Below, piece by piece: positions 1 to 11,914 of a DNA stretch of 64,000 nt. The translations under genes were made by a program, and so were the position numbers. This DNA is from Nemophila menziesii (Eukaryota; Streptophyta; Magnoliopsida; Boraginales; Hydrophyllaceae). The DNA is taken from NCBI GenBank assembly GCA_029959085.1, contig JARWIR010000050.1, positions 4,216,001-4,280,000 on the forward strand. Reading direction: 5' to 3'. The first letter of the stretch is position 1, and every line of letters begins with the position of its first letter. A model generated the notes under the pieces. It ran no database searches. It saw nothing but the letters and a program-made list of their open reading frames with translations, and was not told the origin of the DNA.

Positions 1-564
1 GAAGCGGGAAGTGATCTTTTCTGGTGGCCTTGTTCAATTTGCGGTAATCCATACATACTCTCCAACCAACAACAGTTTTTGAGGGAATAGCTTTGTTTTG
101 ATCGTTAAGAACTGTTGTAATTCCTCCTTTCTTGGGCACACACTGAACCGGACTCACCTATTCACTACTCGAAATGGGATAGATAATCCCTGCGTCTAAC
201 AGCTTAATCTCCTCCTTATTTACAACTTCCTTCATGGCTGGAATTAATCTCCTTTGACCTTCAACTGAGCATGCGCTATCATCTTCGAGAATGATTTTGT
301 GTTGACAATAGGGGGGGCTAATGCCTTTGATATCGGCAATAGTCTATCCTATCACCTCTTTGTTCGCTCGTAACACACGCAACAGTTTATCTTCTTGAGG
401 ACCTGTTAAATTTGCTGAACCAATAACTGGTAGAGTTTCATTAGTACCTAAACACGCATACCTCAAGTGTGATGGCAAAGGCTTTTCTTCCAACTGCGGA
501 GGAGATCTGATTGAAGGTTTCTTTTTAGTTACAATCTCCCCCGGTTCTCTCACAGGTTCATAGG
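1..564 (-). pseudogene. Antisense Athila pol fragment (end of protease region to RT N-terminus)
   Basis: Read on the minus strand this matches the 4880-5430 region of element A: the linker after the protease, then the start of reverse transcriptase with the EWVSPVQCVPKKGG and GWRVCMDYRKLN motifs typical of Ty3/gypsy RT. The longest open part is 344-553; in-frame stops follow, so it is dead. It is cut on the right by the LTR of element A, which inserted in the opposite orientation. The five bases before that LTR (ATAGG, 560-564) are the expected left copy of a target duplication. The left side runs off the window. Confidence 0.9.
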
Positions 565-2119
565 TGATGTCTCCCTAAATGTTCTAATTTTATTCCCTTG
601 GGAGACATCATTTTTAATGTTTATTTGTTTATTTTGATAGACTTTTGGACTAAATATGCAATAATCCGAATTTCCTCTTTTATTTCTAGCATTTTTAATT
701 TATTAAACTTTTGCGCGTAATATTGGGTATTTTAGTGAAAAGTTTATAGGTTTTGAATATTAGCTATAAGAGAAATCCGGGAATAAAGTCAAAGATCGTA
801 ATATGGAGTCAAAGCATGAAGACAAATCCCGAAAGAATTTTTATCTTGGAGCTGTAAATCTGGAAAGTTTCCAAAGCTTGCTGATTTTGAGCTACCTAAG
901 AGTAGATTTAGCCGCTGACTGGAATAAAACGTGCCCCATTGAGTTACGGAACTTTGTCGACTGGAATGAGGTCAATCCGAGTTGAAACGAGTCAGTTAGA
1001 GCTGTTTTAGTGGAGGTGGTGCAGCAGTTACGGGATTTTGGGCTAAGATAATGGACTTGGGCCTTTATTATTTCATTTAAACTTTAGCCTAAAAGCCTAG
1101 TCCGAATTTTGGAGTATAAATAAGGGTTTTGACTTCTATTTTTCACACAATTCACTTTTTACAAAAGAAAACATCAGAGAGAAGTCAAGGAAAGGAAGCA
1201 GGAAAGCTAGAGAGCTGGAGACGGTCTACATCTCCAAATCACAACTGGTTTTTCTTTTATTCCTTTCTGTAAAACAATATGAACAATTTTATTTCTTTTA
1301 ATTTAGTTTTCCGCATTAGTATGAGCTAATTTAATTAAGTGCTTGAGAACGCATAATGAGTTAATCCCAATTTGATTTCGTTTCATATGTTTAAATTTAG
1401 GATATTTATTATTTAAATCAAATTGGGTAATTCGTATTTTTTTTTAATTTGTGTTTATTTACTATTACTGATCTGATCAATTGATAATAGGACTTAGTAT
1501 CTAGGCTATTCCAATTAGTGGCGATTGGATCACCTTGACAGGGGGTCTGGGTACAGAACTAATTAATGAATGTAGGATAGAAGTTATTTGACTCTGATGA
1601 GCGTAATTAATCATATGGACAATTGGGTATAATAAACTTAATCACTTGAGAGTGGACTATAATCACCCTGGCGGGGTTTGTAGCACTTGAAAGTTGCTCC
1701 TTAGTTTACCCTGACGGGGGTAAGGAGAATATAGAATCCCGACCAATACAAATTAACCAATTTGTCCCTTAAACAATGTATGAAATGAATGACAGTTAGG
1801 TCAAATCCTTGCGTCTCTCAAGTACTGCCTTCTCATCTTGCGTAAACACTTTAGTTTCTTGCGTCTAGTTATTTACTTGCATTAATTTAGCATTTTATTT
1901 TATTGTCTTAGCATTTAGAAAACCAAACAAACAAATCTTAAAATCATTTACTTGTTTTCACGTGCAATTAATCACTATCTGATAAGCATTAGAGTCAACC
2001 ATTCCGTCCCTGAGAACGATTCTGTTTTATCACTTATATTACTTAGGACAACCGTACACTTGCGGTTGTGGTTCTCTTTTCCTTATTGCATTTATGTTAG
2101 AACACACAAAGGACCACCA
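565..2119 (+). repeat. 5' LTR of element A (type I, about 1.55 kb)
   Basis: Starts TGATGTCTCC and ends ...ACCACCA, giving TG...CA ends, six bases before the PBS. The end point is set by analogy with the solo LTR at 9487-11008, whose borders are fixed by a target duplication. The first 11 bases recur inverted at 600-610. It holds a TATA box near 1115 and several short CACCCTGACGGGG-like hairpins at 1531-1723. Confidence 0.9.
1115..1122 (+). promoter_or_regulatory. TATA box in LTR of element A
   Basis: TATAAATA in the middle of the LTR. The same motif lies at a comparable place in the LTRs of B (9230) and D (56755 and 63471), as expected for the U3 promoter of an LTR retrotransposon. Activity is inferred. 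Confidence 0.6.
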
Positions 2120-2125
2120 AATTTT

Positions 2126-2143
2126 TGGCGCCGTTGCCGGGGA
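2126..2143 (+). other. Primer binding site, tRNA-Asp type
   Basis: TGGCGCCGTTGCCGGGGA, complementary to the 3' end of plant tRNA-Asp, the usual minus-strand primer of Athila and Tat elements. It lies six bases after the LTR end. Confidence 0.9.
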
Positions 2144-2247
2144 CGGTAGCGTGTGACCTCGGTGTTTATTCTTTAGTGTTAGTTGCATTTTTATTTTTCA
2201 GTTTTACGCTTGTTTGTTCATCTTTTTCAGGTTTTTAGGTTTGGTGT

Positions 2248-3960
2248 ATGCGAAGGAGACTCTTTAAGGATCTTGAGACATTACCTCCAATCCTTGATAA
2301 TCCGGAATCATTAGTCAGACTTGCTAACATGAGAAGGAAAGAACAAGAAGCACAAGAAGTAGAAAGACTAGCTAACGAAATGGATAATCTTAACATCCAT
2401 AACAACAATGGACAAGGAGTTCAGCAAGACGCGAATGGCCAGCCAATTCTTAACCCTCCAGCACCTCTAGTTGTCCCTAATCCTCCGGTTCAACTCCAAG
2501 TAGCCAAACCATGGTTCCTTACCGGTCCAGCACAAGAACCATTCCTCGCTCCTCCTCTGGGGATTGGTTCAGCTAATATCAATGTTCCGAGATTCCGTCC
2601 AGATTCGGGTATGTTAGCTCAATTTCAGAATTTCGGAAATTTTCGTGGAAAGCCCGGAGAAGATCCAATTCGCGCAGTACAAAAATTTATGCAAATCTGC
2701 GATTCGTACATCACTCAAAGAGTAACAAAAGAGAAAATGTATTTTGCTACATTCAGATTTTTCTTGATAGATAGAGCGTGTGATTGGCACGATTCACAAG
2801 AACCGGGAAAGATTACTAATTGGGAACAGTTACAGGCTGCGTTTTTCGATAGGTATTATCCGTCCAATATGAGGTTAGATGCTCAACTCGAGTTAACACA
2901 TTTCAGACAAGAATATGATGAAGCATTGGGTGGAAGTTGGTCAAGATTTCAGAATTGCTTACGAAGAGTCCCCAATCATGGCCTTTCAGATCAACAACAA
3001 TTAAAAAATTTCTATAATGGTCTTGATGGTGGATCACGAAAAGATTTAGATTTATCATGTGGTGGTACATTTTTACAAGTTCAACCCGTTCACGCAAGAA
3101 TTATTTTGGACAGGACAGTCGACAATGAAGTTGGGTGGAATACTGTAAGAGCACCAGTTAAAGGGGGAGTTAAAAGTGTCAACATTGAAGAGAAGTTCAC
3201 CGCCTTAGAGAACAAAATACAAACCACGTTAGAACAACAATTGAAGCAACTTACGTTAGCCGTGAAAGAAGGTTTTTCGAATAAAAGGGTTGAAGTGAAC
3301 GCTGCACACGAGGTGTACGGATGTGAGTATTGTGGTGTAAATGATCATTCATGGGTGAATTGTCAAAATAATCAAGAGTCCGTGATGTTTGTGTCCAATA
3401 GAGGAAATTTTAATTCAAATGGTAATGGATATCAGCCTAACAGAAACCATCCTGGGTTTCAGTATTCAAATCCTAATGGGGCAGCTAATCCGACATACGC
3501 ATATCAGCCGCGTCCCCAAGGTAATAACTATAATCCAAGTCCTCAGAAAAATTATCAAGGAGGACATAATCAAGGGAACTATGTGCAGAGACAACCTCCT
3601 CAAGAAAATTACAATGAAACCATGAACCAAAAAGCCTTACCTGCTCAACCACAAGAAGGTGCGAATAACCTTCAGAAAACCGTATAAAGTTTGATTGCAC
3701 TTCACGCACAATCAGCCCAAAGACAACAAGCTTCTGAAGCACACATCAAGATGTTAGAGGATCAAATTGCACAAATGACAAAACGCTTGAATCAGCGTCC
3801 ACAAGGGCAACTCCCTAGTGACACAGAAAATCCTATACATAAAGAAGATAGCAATGCTGCGACTCTCAGAAGTGGTAAGAATCTTCCTCCACCACCAGTT
3901 CCTGTTATGAAAGAGAAAGAAGTTATTAGAAAAGAAAAGGATGTGGTGGAAAAGAGTTAA
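2248..3960 (+). pseudogene. gag: Gag of element A, interrupted by an in-frame stop
   Basis: Capsid/nucleocapsid precursor of the retrotransposon particle. The open part is 479 codons from ATG 2248 to TAA 3685; the same frame continues with gag-like sequence to a second TAA at 3958. The N-terminal third is acidic and Asn/Gln rich. A retrotransposon gag domain follows (about residues 115-260, with FRGKPGEDPIRAVQKFMQIC). A CX2CX4HX4C zinc knuckle has Cys359, Cys362, His367 and Cys372. The tail is rich in Asn, Gln and Pro. The ATG directly follows a pyrimidine-rich leader ending TTTTTCAG, a possible splice acceptor. Gag and protease share one frame, so the stops separate protease from gag in this copy. 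Confidence 0.88.
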
Positions 3961-5058
3961 AATGATGAAGTTGAGGAAGTGGAGAGGCCTGTTGAAATTC
4001 CAAAAAAGAAAGATGATGTTGTAAGTCGTCCTCCTCCACCATTTCCTTCTAGAGTTCAAAAGAAGGGTTATTTAGCTGAGTATCAGAAGTTCTTTAATAG
4101 AGTGAGAGGCTTGAGTATTAATATTCCGTTATTAGAAGCTATCCGAGATATTCCTAAGTATACGAAGTTTTTGAAAAGAGCTCTCACTAATAAAAGGCCG
4201 TATCGCGATAATGAGATGATTGGTTTACCAGAAGAATGTAGTGTTATTTGTCAGAGTAAGCTACCTCCGAAGCTACTTGATCCTGGGAGTTTCACAATTC
4301 CTATTTCAATTGGAGAAGAATGGAAAGGTAAAGCACTATGTGATTTGGGTGCAAGCATTAATCTTATGCCCAAGTCAATCTTTGATAAATTAAAAATTGG
4401 AGTAGCAAGACCCACATCTATGGTCTTGAAAATGGAGGATCGATCCCTTGCACATCCTGAGGGTCGAATCGAAGATGTCCTCGTCAAGGCAGGTACTTTA
4501 ATATTTCCCGTTGATCTTGTTATTCTTGAATACGACGCGGATAGGAATGTCCCCATTATTTTGGGAAGACCATTCCTAGCCACGGGGCGTACTTTGATTG
4601 ATGTAGAGAACGGTGAATTAATGATGCGAATCCAACACGAGGTAGTGAAGTTCAATGTATTCCGCGCTATGAAGTTTCCAGATTCTCAAGAGGATTGTTT
4701 CCGAATGGATGTAATTGAGTATGCCACGCAAGAGGTATATAATGAATTTACTTATGATGATGTTTTGCAGGCAGCCTTGACATTAGATCTACCAGAATTG
4801 ATGGAAGAGATTTCCGAAACAGTGGCATCTCTTAACTCTGAGAATCCAAAGTATAGGTGTCTAGCCTATGAACCTGTGAGAGAACCGGGGGAGATTGTAA
4901 CTAAAAAGAAACCGTCAATCGAATCTCCTCCACAATTGGAAGAAAAGCCTTTGCCATCACACTTGAGGTATGCGTATTTAGGTACTAATGAAACTCTACC
5001 TGTTATTGTTTCAACAAATTTAACAGGTCCTCAAGAAGATAAACTGTACGTGTGTTAA
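3961..5058 (+). pseudogene. Aspartic protease region of element A gag-pol
   Basis: Continues the gag frame. The retropepsin-like active site reads CDLGASINLM (Asp codon near 4342), and the partner motif [16 protein letters not shown] follows about 75 codons later, both intact. Protease cleaves the Gag-Pol precursor. The frame ends at 5058 after GPQEDKLYVC, where sequence still aligned to the antisense fragment (1-564) and to element B shifts frame, so a small indel separates protease from RT. No ATG is expected here, as this is an internal polyprotein part. Confidence 0.87.
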
Positions 5059-5062
5059 GAGA

Positions 5063-7843
5063 TAACAAATAGGCGATAGGATGGACTATTGCCGACATCA
5101 AAGGCATTAGCCCCTCCTATTGTCAACACAAAACCATTCTTGAAGATGACAACGCACGCTAAAAAGATTAATGCAATCCATGAAGGAAGTTGTAAAGAAA
5201 GAGGTGATTAAGCTGTTAGACGTAGGGATTATCTATCCCATTTCGAGTAGTGAATGGGTGAGTCCAGTTCAGTGTGTACCGAAGAAGGGAGGAATCACAA
5301 CAATTCTTAACGATCAAAATGAAGCTATTCCTTCAAGAACGGTAGTTGGTTGGAGAGTTTGTATGGATTATCGTAAACTGAACAAGACCACCAGAAAAGA
5401 TCACTTTCCGCTTCCTTTCATCGATCAAATGTTAGACAAATTAGCTGGAAGTGAGTATTACTGCTTTTTAGATGGATATTCCGGGTATAATCAAATTTAC
5501 GTGGCACCTGAAGATCAACACAAGACTACCTTTACATGTCCCTTTGGTACTTTTGCATATCGCAGAATGCCATTTAGGTTGCGTAACGCACCTGCTACAT
5601 TTCAAAGATGTATGATGGCAATCTTCTGGGATATGGTAGATAACTTCCTTGAGGTATTTATGGATGACTCCTCTGTATTTGGTGATGAATTTGATAAATG
5701 TTTAGAGAATTTGGAGAAAGTGTTGATTAGATGCAAGGATCGTGATTTGGTTTTGAATTGGGAGAAGTGTCATTTTATGGTTCAAGAAGGTATTTTACTG
5801 GGTCACAAGGTTTCGAGTGTTGGTTTAGAGGTTGATCGCGCGAAGATAGAGGTAATCAAAACTCTTCCACCTCCTGTTTCTGTTAAAGTGGTGAGAAGTT
5901 TTCTTGGCCATACTGGCTTTTACAGGAGTTTCATTAAAGATTTTTCTAAGATTGCTAAACCACCATGTAATTTACTTGAGAAGGACACCAAATTCTTTTT
6001 CAATGAAGATTGCATGGTGGCCTTCAAAGCAATCAAGGGAAAACTCATTACCGCTCCTATTGATTTACCACCAGATTAGAATTTACCGTTTGAGGTTATG
6101 TGTGATGCTAGTGATTTAGCTATGGGTGTCGTTTTAGGCCAACAAAAAGATAAGATATTTTATTCGATATACTATGCAAGCAAAACTTTCAATGGTGCTC
6201 AAATTAATTATACTGTTACAGAGAAAGAATTGCTTGCTGTTGTTTATTTATTCGATAAGTTTCGTTCCTATCTCCTTGGAGCGAAAGTTGTTGTTTATAT
6301 AGATCATTCTGCTATTAGATATCTTATGGAAAAGAAGGATGCTAAACCACGATTGATAAGATGGGTTTTATTGCTTCAAGAATTCGATTTAGAGATTAAA
6401 GATAGAAAGGGTTGTGAAAATCAGGTTGCAGATCATCTCTCTCGTCTTGAAGGATCAGAATCAAAAGATGGACCTGAAGTAGTTAGAGAAGAATTTCCTG
6501 ATGAGAGTTTGTTCGCGATTCACCTAGAGAATACTCCTTGGTATGCCGATATTGAAAATTTAATTGTAAGTGGGTCTTTCCCTGAAGGTTCAACTTATCA
6601 AGAAATAAAAAGATTAGCTCACCGTGCTAGACAATTCTTTTGGGAGGATCCTTTCCTCAACAAAGTATGTGCTGATCAAATGGTGAGAAGATGTATACCA
6701 AAGGAAGAAACTGAAGCGATTATAGCTGGGTGTCATGATTCACCCTATGGTGGACATTTTAAAGGAGATCGAACTGCTGCTAAGGTATTACAATCAGGTT
6801 TTTACTGGCCTTCTATTATGAAAGATTGTCATGAATATGTTAAGAGATGTGAAAGATGTCAAAATATGGGAAATATATCCAAGAGGGATGAGATGCCACG
6901 TAATAATGTGCTTGAAGTAGAAATATTCGATGTATGGGGTATAGATTTTATGGGTCCATTTGTTCCTTCTAATGGTAACCTCTACATTTTATTAGCTGTT
7001 GATTACGTGTCTAAATGGGTAGAGGCTATTGCTTTACCAACTAATGATTCGCGAGTAGTAATTAAGTTTCTTAAATCACACATCTTTACTAGACATGGTA
7101 CTCTGAGAGTAATTATTAGCGATGGAGGTTCTTATTTCATGAATAAGTATTTGAAAACAGTTCTAGAGAAGTATGGGGTGAGACATCGTGTATCTACCGC
7201 TTATCATCCACAAGCCAACGGTCAAGCCGAAGTCTCAAATCGTGAGGTAAAATCTATTTTAGAGAAGACTGTTGGTCCTACAAGAAAAGATTGGTTAATG
7301 AAGTTAGATGATGCATTATGGGCTTATCGTACTGCGTTCAAAACTCCAGTTGGTGCATCCCCGTATCGAATGGTTTATGGTAAGGCTTATCACTTACCTC
7401 TTGAGCTTGAAATGGGTGCATATTGGGCTATTGCGTAGTTAAACTTAGAACCTAATTTAGCCGGTCAGAATCGAATTATGAAACTTAATGAGCTTGGTGA
7501 ATTCCGATTACATGCTTATGAAAATTCTAAGATTTACAAAGAAAATACCAAGAGATGGCATGATAATCGGATTCGTGAGAAGAACTTTGTAGTGGGGCAG
7601 AAAGTGTTGAAGTATAACTCAAAGTTCAGCAATTATCCGGGTAAATTAAGATCGAAGTGGTCAGGTCCGTATGTTGTGACCAAAGTTACACCTCATGGTG
7701 CGATAGAGATAGAACATCCACTCGAGAACCGTACATTCATGGTGAACGATCAACGATTAAAGATATACCATGGAGGTGAAGACACCTATCGCTCAGATGA
7801 TCCACATCCCGGAGAGATCATGTATCTCCTCGAAGCTCCTTAG
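5063..7843 (+). pseudogene. pol: RT / RNase H / integrase part of pol, element A
   Basis: Long open stretches in a single frame cover RT (LDGYSGYNQI; FMDDSSVFG with both catalytic Asp near 5660), RNase H ([30 protein letters not shown], so the D-E-D-D set is present), and integrase: an N-terminal HHCC zinc finger from about 6730, a core with [17 protein letters not shown] and QANGQAE for the DDE triad, and a C-terminal GPY-like SGPYVVTKVTPHGAIEIEHP module. In-frame TAG codons at 6077-6079 and 7436-7438 break it; the frame then runs to the stop at 7841-7843. All catalytic residues I can check remain, so this copy decayed recently compared with B. Confidence 0.92.
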
Positions 7844-8059
7844 AAGCGTGAGGTAACCCGTCGAGCTTAACGACGTTAAACAAAAGCCAATTTCTTGTAT
7901 ATTAGTTTAAGTAATTTGATTTTCGTAGTGTATATTAGATAAATTTCATTAATTAAGTGTGTATTCTTAAGAAATGAGGAAGGGTAGTTGTTTCTGATGA
8001 TTTCAGGGGTAAAAGAGTCATGAGTTTGGGGTTAAAATGATGAGAAAACGAAAAAATTC
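7844..8059 (+). other. Post-pol spacer of element A
   Basis: Noncoding. It contains GTAGTGTATATTAG (about 7926) and the purine-rich motif TGAGTTTGGGGT (8021-8032). Both recur at the same place after pol in element B and, in part, in D and E. Confidence 0.6.
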
Positions 8060-8480
8060 GGAGCCAACAGCAGGTCGGACCGGCATGCTGGTCTGATGAC
8101 CGGCTAGCCGGCCAAACGAGCTGAAGACCCCAAACTCTCTGACCAATGCGTCAGCTTTGACGCAAGATGATTGCGTCTAACGAAGCGCCAGCGAGGAACC
8201 GCCGGCATGCCGGTCAGATGACCGGCTAGCCGGCCAGCGAGGAAAAAGTTTATGACCACTGCGTCAGCTTTGACGCAATGACGCTGCGTCTGACGAAGCA
8301 CCATCCACACACGACCGGCATGCCGGCCAGCAAACTGGAACTCTCTGACCACTGCGTCAGCATTGACGCAAGGTGGCTTGCGTATGAGGTAAAAAAAATC
8401 GAATTTAGTAATTTATTTTTCGCCGCCATCGCGACCGGCATGCCGGCCAGCCGCCGGCTAGCCGACGCGCTGTTGCGAGA
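8060..8480 (+). repeat. Palindromic GC-rich repeat island, element A
   Basis: Imperfect repeats of roughly 100-110 bases. Each holds the palindrome CGGCATGCCGG (near 8202, 8318, 8435; a mutated one near 8082), often the palindrome GGCTAGCC, and the stem-loop TGCGTCAGCTTTGACGCA or a close variant (8147-8164, 8260-8277, 8353-8370). ORFs can be drawn on both strands here, but only because the palindromes lack stops; I do not call genes. Confidence 0.8.
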
Positions 8481-9229
8481 GGCGGTTTTTAGCTTATTAA
8501 ACCTATTTTTTTACCTTCTTTTCCAAGCCAACCTCTTATTCCGAATCCTAGCCTCCATCCAAGGGCATAAAATTAGAACATTTAAAGAGACATCATGTAG
8601 CCACTCACTCGCGCCTCCGGTTAGAAGGAATTGGAACATGAAATAATACATTTTCCCCTTCTAACGCCTTGAGTGATGCCGGCGTCTAATGTCTCCCTTT
8701 TTGTTCTAATTATATACCCTTAGGAGACATCACTTTAGGTCAATATTTGACTTATATGGTAGACTTTTAGGCTTATTTCGTGATATTTCATTTTCTTTCC
8801 TTGAATTTATAATATTTCATTTATAGAGCTTTTGTACGTTAGTTAGTTTGTTTTTAGTGAAATTTTCTTAGGTCCATGGATGCTAGGGAGCACCAAGACA
8901 AGGAGAGGAATCGAGAATTAAAGTCTTAGATCGAGCGGAGAAGTCAAAGGAGAGAAAAGAAATCCCGAAGAGTTGTCTAGGAAAGCTGCAAATTTGGAAA
9001 GCTGTTACTAATTGCTGATTTCGAGCCTTTGGATCGTGAAATAAGGACTTTTCCTTATTGAATTATGAAGATTTAGCAACTGTAAGGAGTTTATTTGGAG
9101 TTGATTTGCAAAAGTTATAGCCGTTTTACTAAGGGCTGCACACCAGTTACGGGAATTAGAAGAACGGACTTGGACTTTTTATTATTTTAATTGTATTCAT
9201 TAAGTAAAAAACCCACTCATTCCTTTTAT

Positions 9230-9237
9230 TATAAATA
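9230..9237 (+). promoter_or_regulatory. TATA box in LTR of element B
   Basis: TATAAATA in the left half of the LTR, matching the position in the A LTR. Confidence 0.5.
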
Positions 9238-9486
9238 GGCTTTTAGACTCCTTTTCTCATCACCACTTATCGAATTATTTTATACGCTTCAAGAGAGAGT
9301 CAAAACAGAAGACAGAAATAGAAGTTAGAGCTGGAAGAATTCCTTTCTTCCATCAACAGCCAAACCAACGCCCCAATTAGGTTCCTTTTAATTTCAGTAA
9401 TTGAATATGAACACCTTTTAATTTATTTCAGTTTTTATTCCTTTATGAACTAATTTCTTTTGTACTTGAAAATCTCTATAAGGGTT

Positions 9487-11008
9487 TGATGTCTCCCTAA
9501 TTGTTCTAAATATAAGCCCTAAGGAGACATCAATTTAGGTAGAAAATGGTATTTTTATATTGACTTTTGTGCTTAATTCGTAATATTCCTATTTCTTGTC
9601 TTGTCTTGATTATATGAATTATTATTTTTATAGCATATTTGGTTTAATTTGTGTGTTAATGTGAACCTTTAAAGATACATAGAAATAAATAAGATGCCAA
9701 ATCAATTCTAAGAAGATAAGGAAAAAATATCTTGAAGAAATCAGGAGATAGAAAAAGGAAAAGATAAACTAGGAAAGGAAAAGTTGCCAAATAAATCTGA
9801 ATATCACCAGCTACGTCCACAAAAGTGATCATAACTCAAGATTGGCTGGGAATTTGGAAGAATGACCAGTTTCGATATAAAGAACGCGTCAATCAGAGTT
9901 GAAACAAAGAAGTTACGACCAAAACAAGACAGCAACAATTTCGTATCTTTCCTATATTTTAGGGTTTACGAATTTGAGTTGGGCTTGGACTCTTTTACTT
10001 GGCTCCTACTCCAAGATTTCGACCTCGCACCTATATATATCAGTTCTAAACCTTAGAAAATCATCCCTTGGCTGCATAAGCTTAATATACATACATAAAT
10101 CATCATAGAAGCAATTAGGAGGATCTAGAGGAGGAAGAAGCAAGAGCAAGAGCTAGAGCTTAATTACATCAATTCTACACTTCTCCATATCTATTATTTG
10201 TGTAAAATAGTATTAGATCTATTTCGTCTATGAGGTATTTCTAAGCTATTTATTCAATATTTTTAGTATGCATAATTTCTCTTTAGGATTGTAATTTTAA
10301 CCATTGATTATTGTTTTTCTGTTTTAATATGAATCTAGGATTTTAGAATTTAATTGAATTGGTTCTTATTTTCCATTGAATATATTCTTGTGCTTGTTTA
10401 CTATCATTGACACCGCTAATCAAGGGTAGGTTTTAGTAATTAGGCTATTCACTTAAGTGGCAAAGTGATCACCTTAACGAGGGGTTTAATTACATAACTA
10501 GAATATAGACGCGTGGTGTCCGTTATTGACCGACAGGCTTGACTAACCACATAGCGGTATAGATCTTAATCATCTGAACGTATCTTATAATCGCCCTGAC
10601 GGGGTTTGTAATACGGTAGGGTAGCTCCTAAGTCCACCCTGACGGGGGTTTGGAGAATATAGAGTCCCGACTATTGTGAAATTTTCCATTCACCCTTATT
10701 CATAGGAATCATAAATTCAATAGTATAGATTCATACTTGCATCTCCTTATCTTATTTGCATAATTAATTATTATTTATTATTTAATTAGAAAACAAAATA
10801 CTTCACTGCTTATCTTTGTAATTAAGACAATTAAAACTATCTATTCTAATATTGAACATGAAGTTAGAATAACTAATTAAATCCACGTGGAGATGATTTT
10901 CCCGTATTTACTTATTTATTACTTGGAACAACCCGTACACTTGCGGTCTGTGGATCTTTTATTCCTTTACTTTTATTGCATTATTTTATAACACAACAGG
11001 ACCCACCA
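9487..11008 (+). mobile_element. Solo LTR (type I Athila) nested in the LTR of element B
   Basis: 1522 bases from TGATGTCTCC to ...GACCCACCA with no internal region. It is flanked by a perfect five-base target duplication, GGGTT at 9482-9486 and 11009-11013, which fixes the LTR ends for the whole family. Inner copy GGAGACATCA is at 9523-9532. A TATATATAT box lies at about 10032. Solo LTRs form by recombination between the two LTRs of one element. Confidence 0.95.
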
Positions 11009-11790
11009 GGGTTGAACCCTAATTTCTTTAATTGAAGTTTTCTAATTTGGGATTTTATTAATTAAATTGAATTTGATATTTTGAGTTGACTATTGCTTTA
11101 ATCTTAATTATTATCATTGATGTCACGAACCAAGGGTAATTTACAGTATTTAGGCTATTCACTATAGTGGCGTAGTGATCACCTTGACGGAGGGTTTAAA
11201 TACGGACCTAGGTAATAAACGCGTAGTATTCGTCAATGACCCTGCCGGGCTTGACTAACCATGCAGCCAATGAGGGAATAGACTTAACCATTCAAAAGTA
11301 GTTGTGATCACCCTGATAGGGTTTATAATACCGTAGGAGAGCTCCTAAGTCCACCCTGACGGGGGTTAGGAGACATTAGAGTCACAACTAGCACAATAAT
11401 ATCAATTCATCCCTTAACAGAAAGCATTAATTAGATAGGTTTAGGTGAAACCCTTGCGAAACTCAAGTACTCCTTCTCTTCTTGCGTCTAGCTCAATTAC
11501 TTGCTTTATTTGCCTTTCAGTTAATTAATTTAGCACTTATCTTACTTGCATCTTTAGTTTTAGAAAACCAAAACAAAAATTATATCATTTACTTTTCCGT
11601 ACTTGCAATTACTGCTACTATTTGATCCATACCTGAGTTGTACCTATTCCGTATCTATGAACGAAACCCGATTTATCGAAGTATTACTTGGAAAACCGTA
11701 CACTTGCGGTCACATTAAAAAAAAGTTGCATTAGCGTCCTTAATCTCTTTGTCGCATTATTTTATAACACACTAGGACCCACCAAGTTTT

Positions 11791-11808
11791 TGGTGTCGCT
11801 GTCGGGGA
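11791..11808 (+). other. Mutated tRNA-Asp primer binding site of element B
   Basis: TGGTGTCGCTGTCGGGGA, differing from the family PBS at a few positions by C-to-T type changes. Same six-base spacing from the LTR end as in A and D. Confidence 0.8.
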
Positions 11809-11914
11809 CGGTAGCGTGTGACCCCGATATTAATCCTGTAGTAGTTGTATTGCATTTTTATTTTCAGTTTTACGCTTTGTTTTGTCCTCCTTTCTCAGGT
11901 TTACAGTTTGTTGT

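Larger units (their letters stand above)
565..8686 (+). mobile_element. Athila-type Ty3/gypsy element A, type I LTR, 3' end cut by element B
   Basis: In order: 5' LTR, tRNA-Asp PBS, gag, protease, RT, RNase H, integrase, then a noncoding spacer with a palindromic repeat island. Integrase has a GPY-type C-terminus and no chromodomain, as expected for the Athila/Tat branch. The third ORF expected further on is missing because element B starts at 8687 inside the spacer. Coding frames are damaged by only a few stops and one clear frameshift, so A is better preserved than B. Its own 3' LTR is not in the window. Confidence 0.92.
8687..11784 (+). repeat. 5' LTR of element B, interrupted by solo LTR
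   Basis: The LTR consists of 8687-9486 and 11014-11784, about 1.57 kb once the insert and one target copy are removed. It starts TAATGTCTCC (the usual TG mutated to TA) and ends ...GACCCACCA, six bases before the PBS. GGAGACATCA at 8723-8732 is the inverted copy of the LTR start. A TATAAATA box is at 9230-9237. The five bases before it, GCGTC, would be the target duplication, but the right copy is not visible. Confidence 0.85.

Noticed and set aside
8104..8646. Overlapping ORFs of 63-122 codons on both strands
   Set aside because: They lie across the palindromic repeat island of element A; the repeats lack stop codons in several frames. No protein family features.
565..11784. LTRs at 565 and 8687 as the two LTRs of one element
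   Set aside because: They diverge strongly, and the second is followed by a PBS and gag, so it is the 5' LTR of element B rather than the 3' LTR of A. No purine tract stands before 8687.
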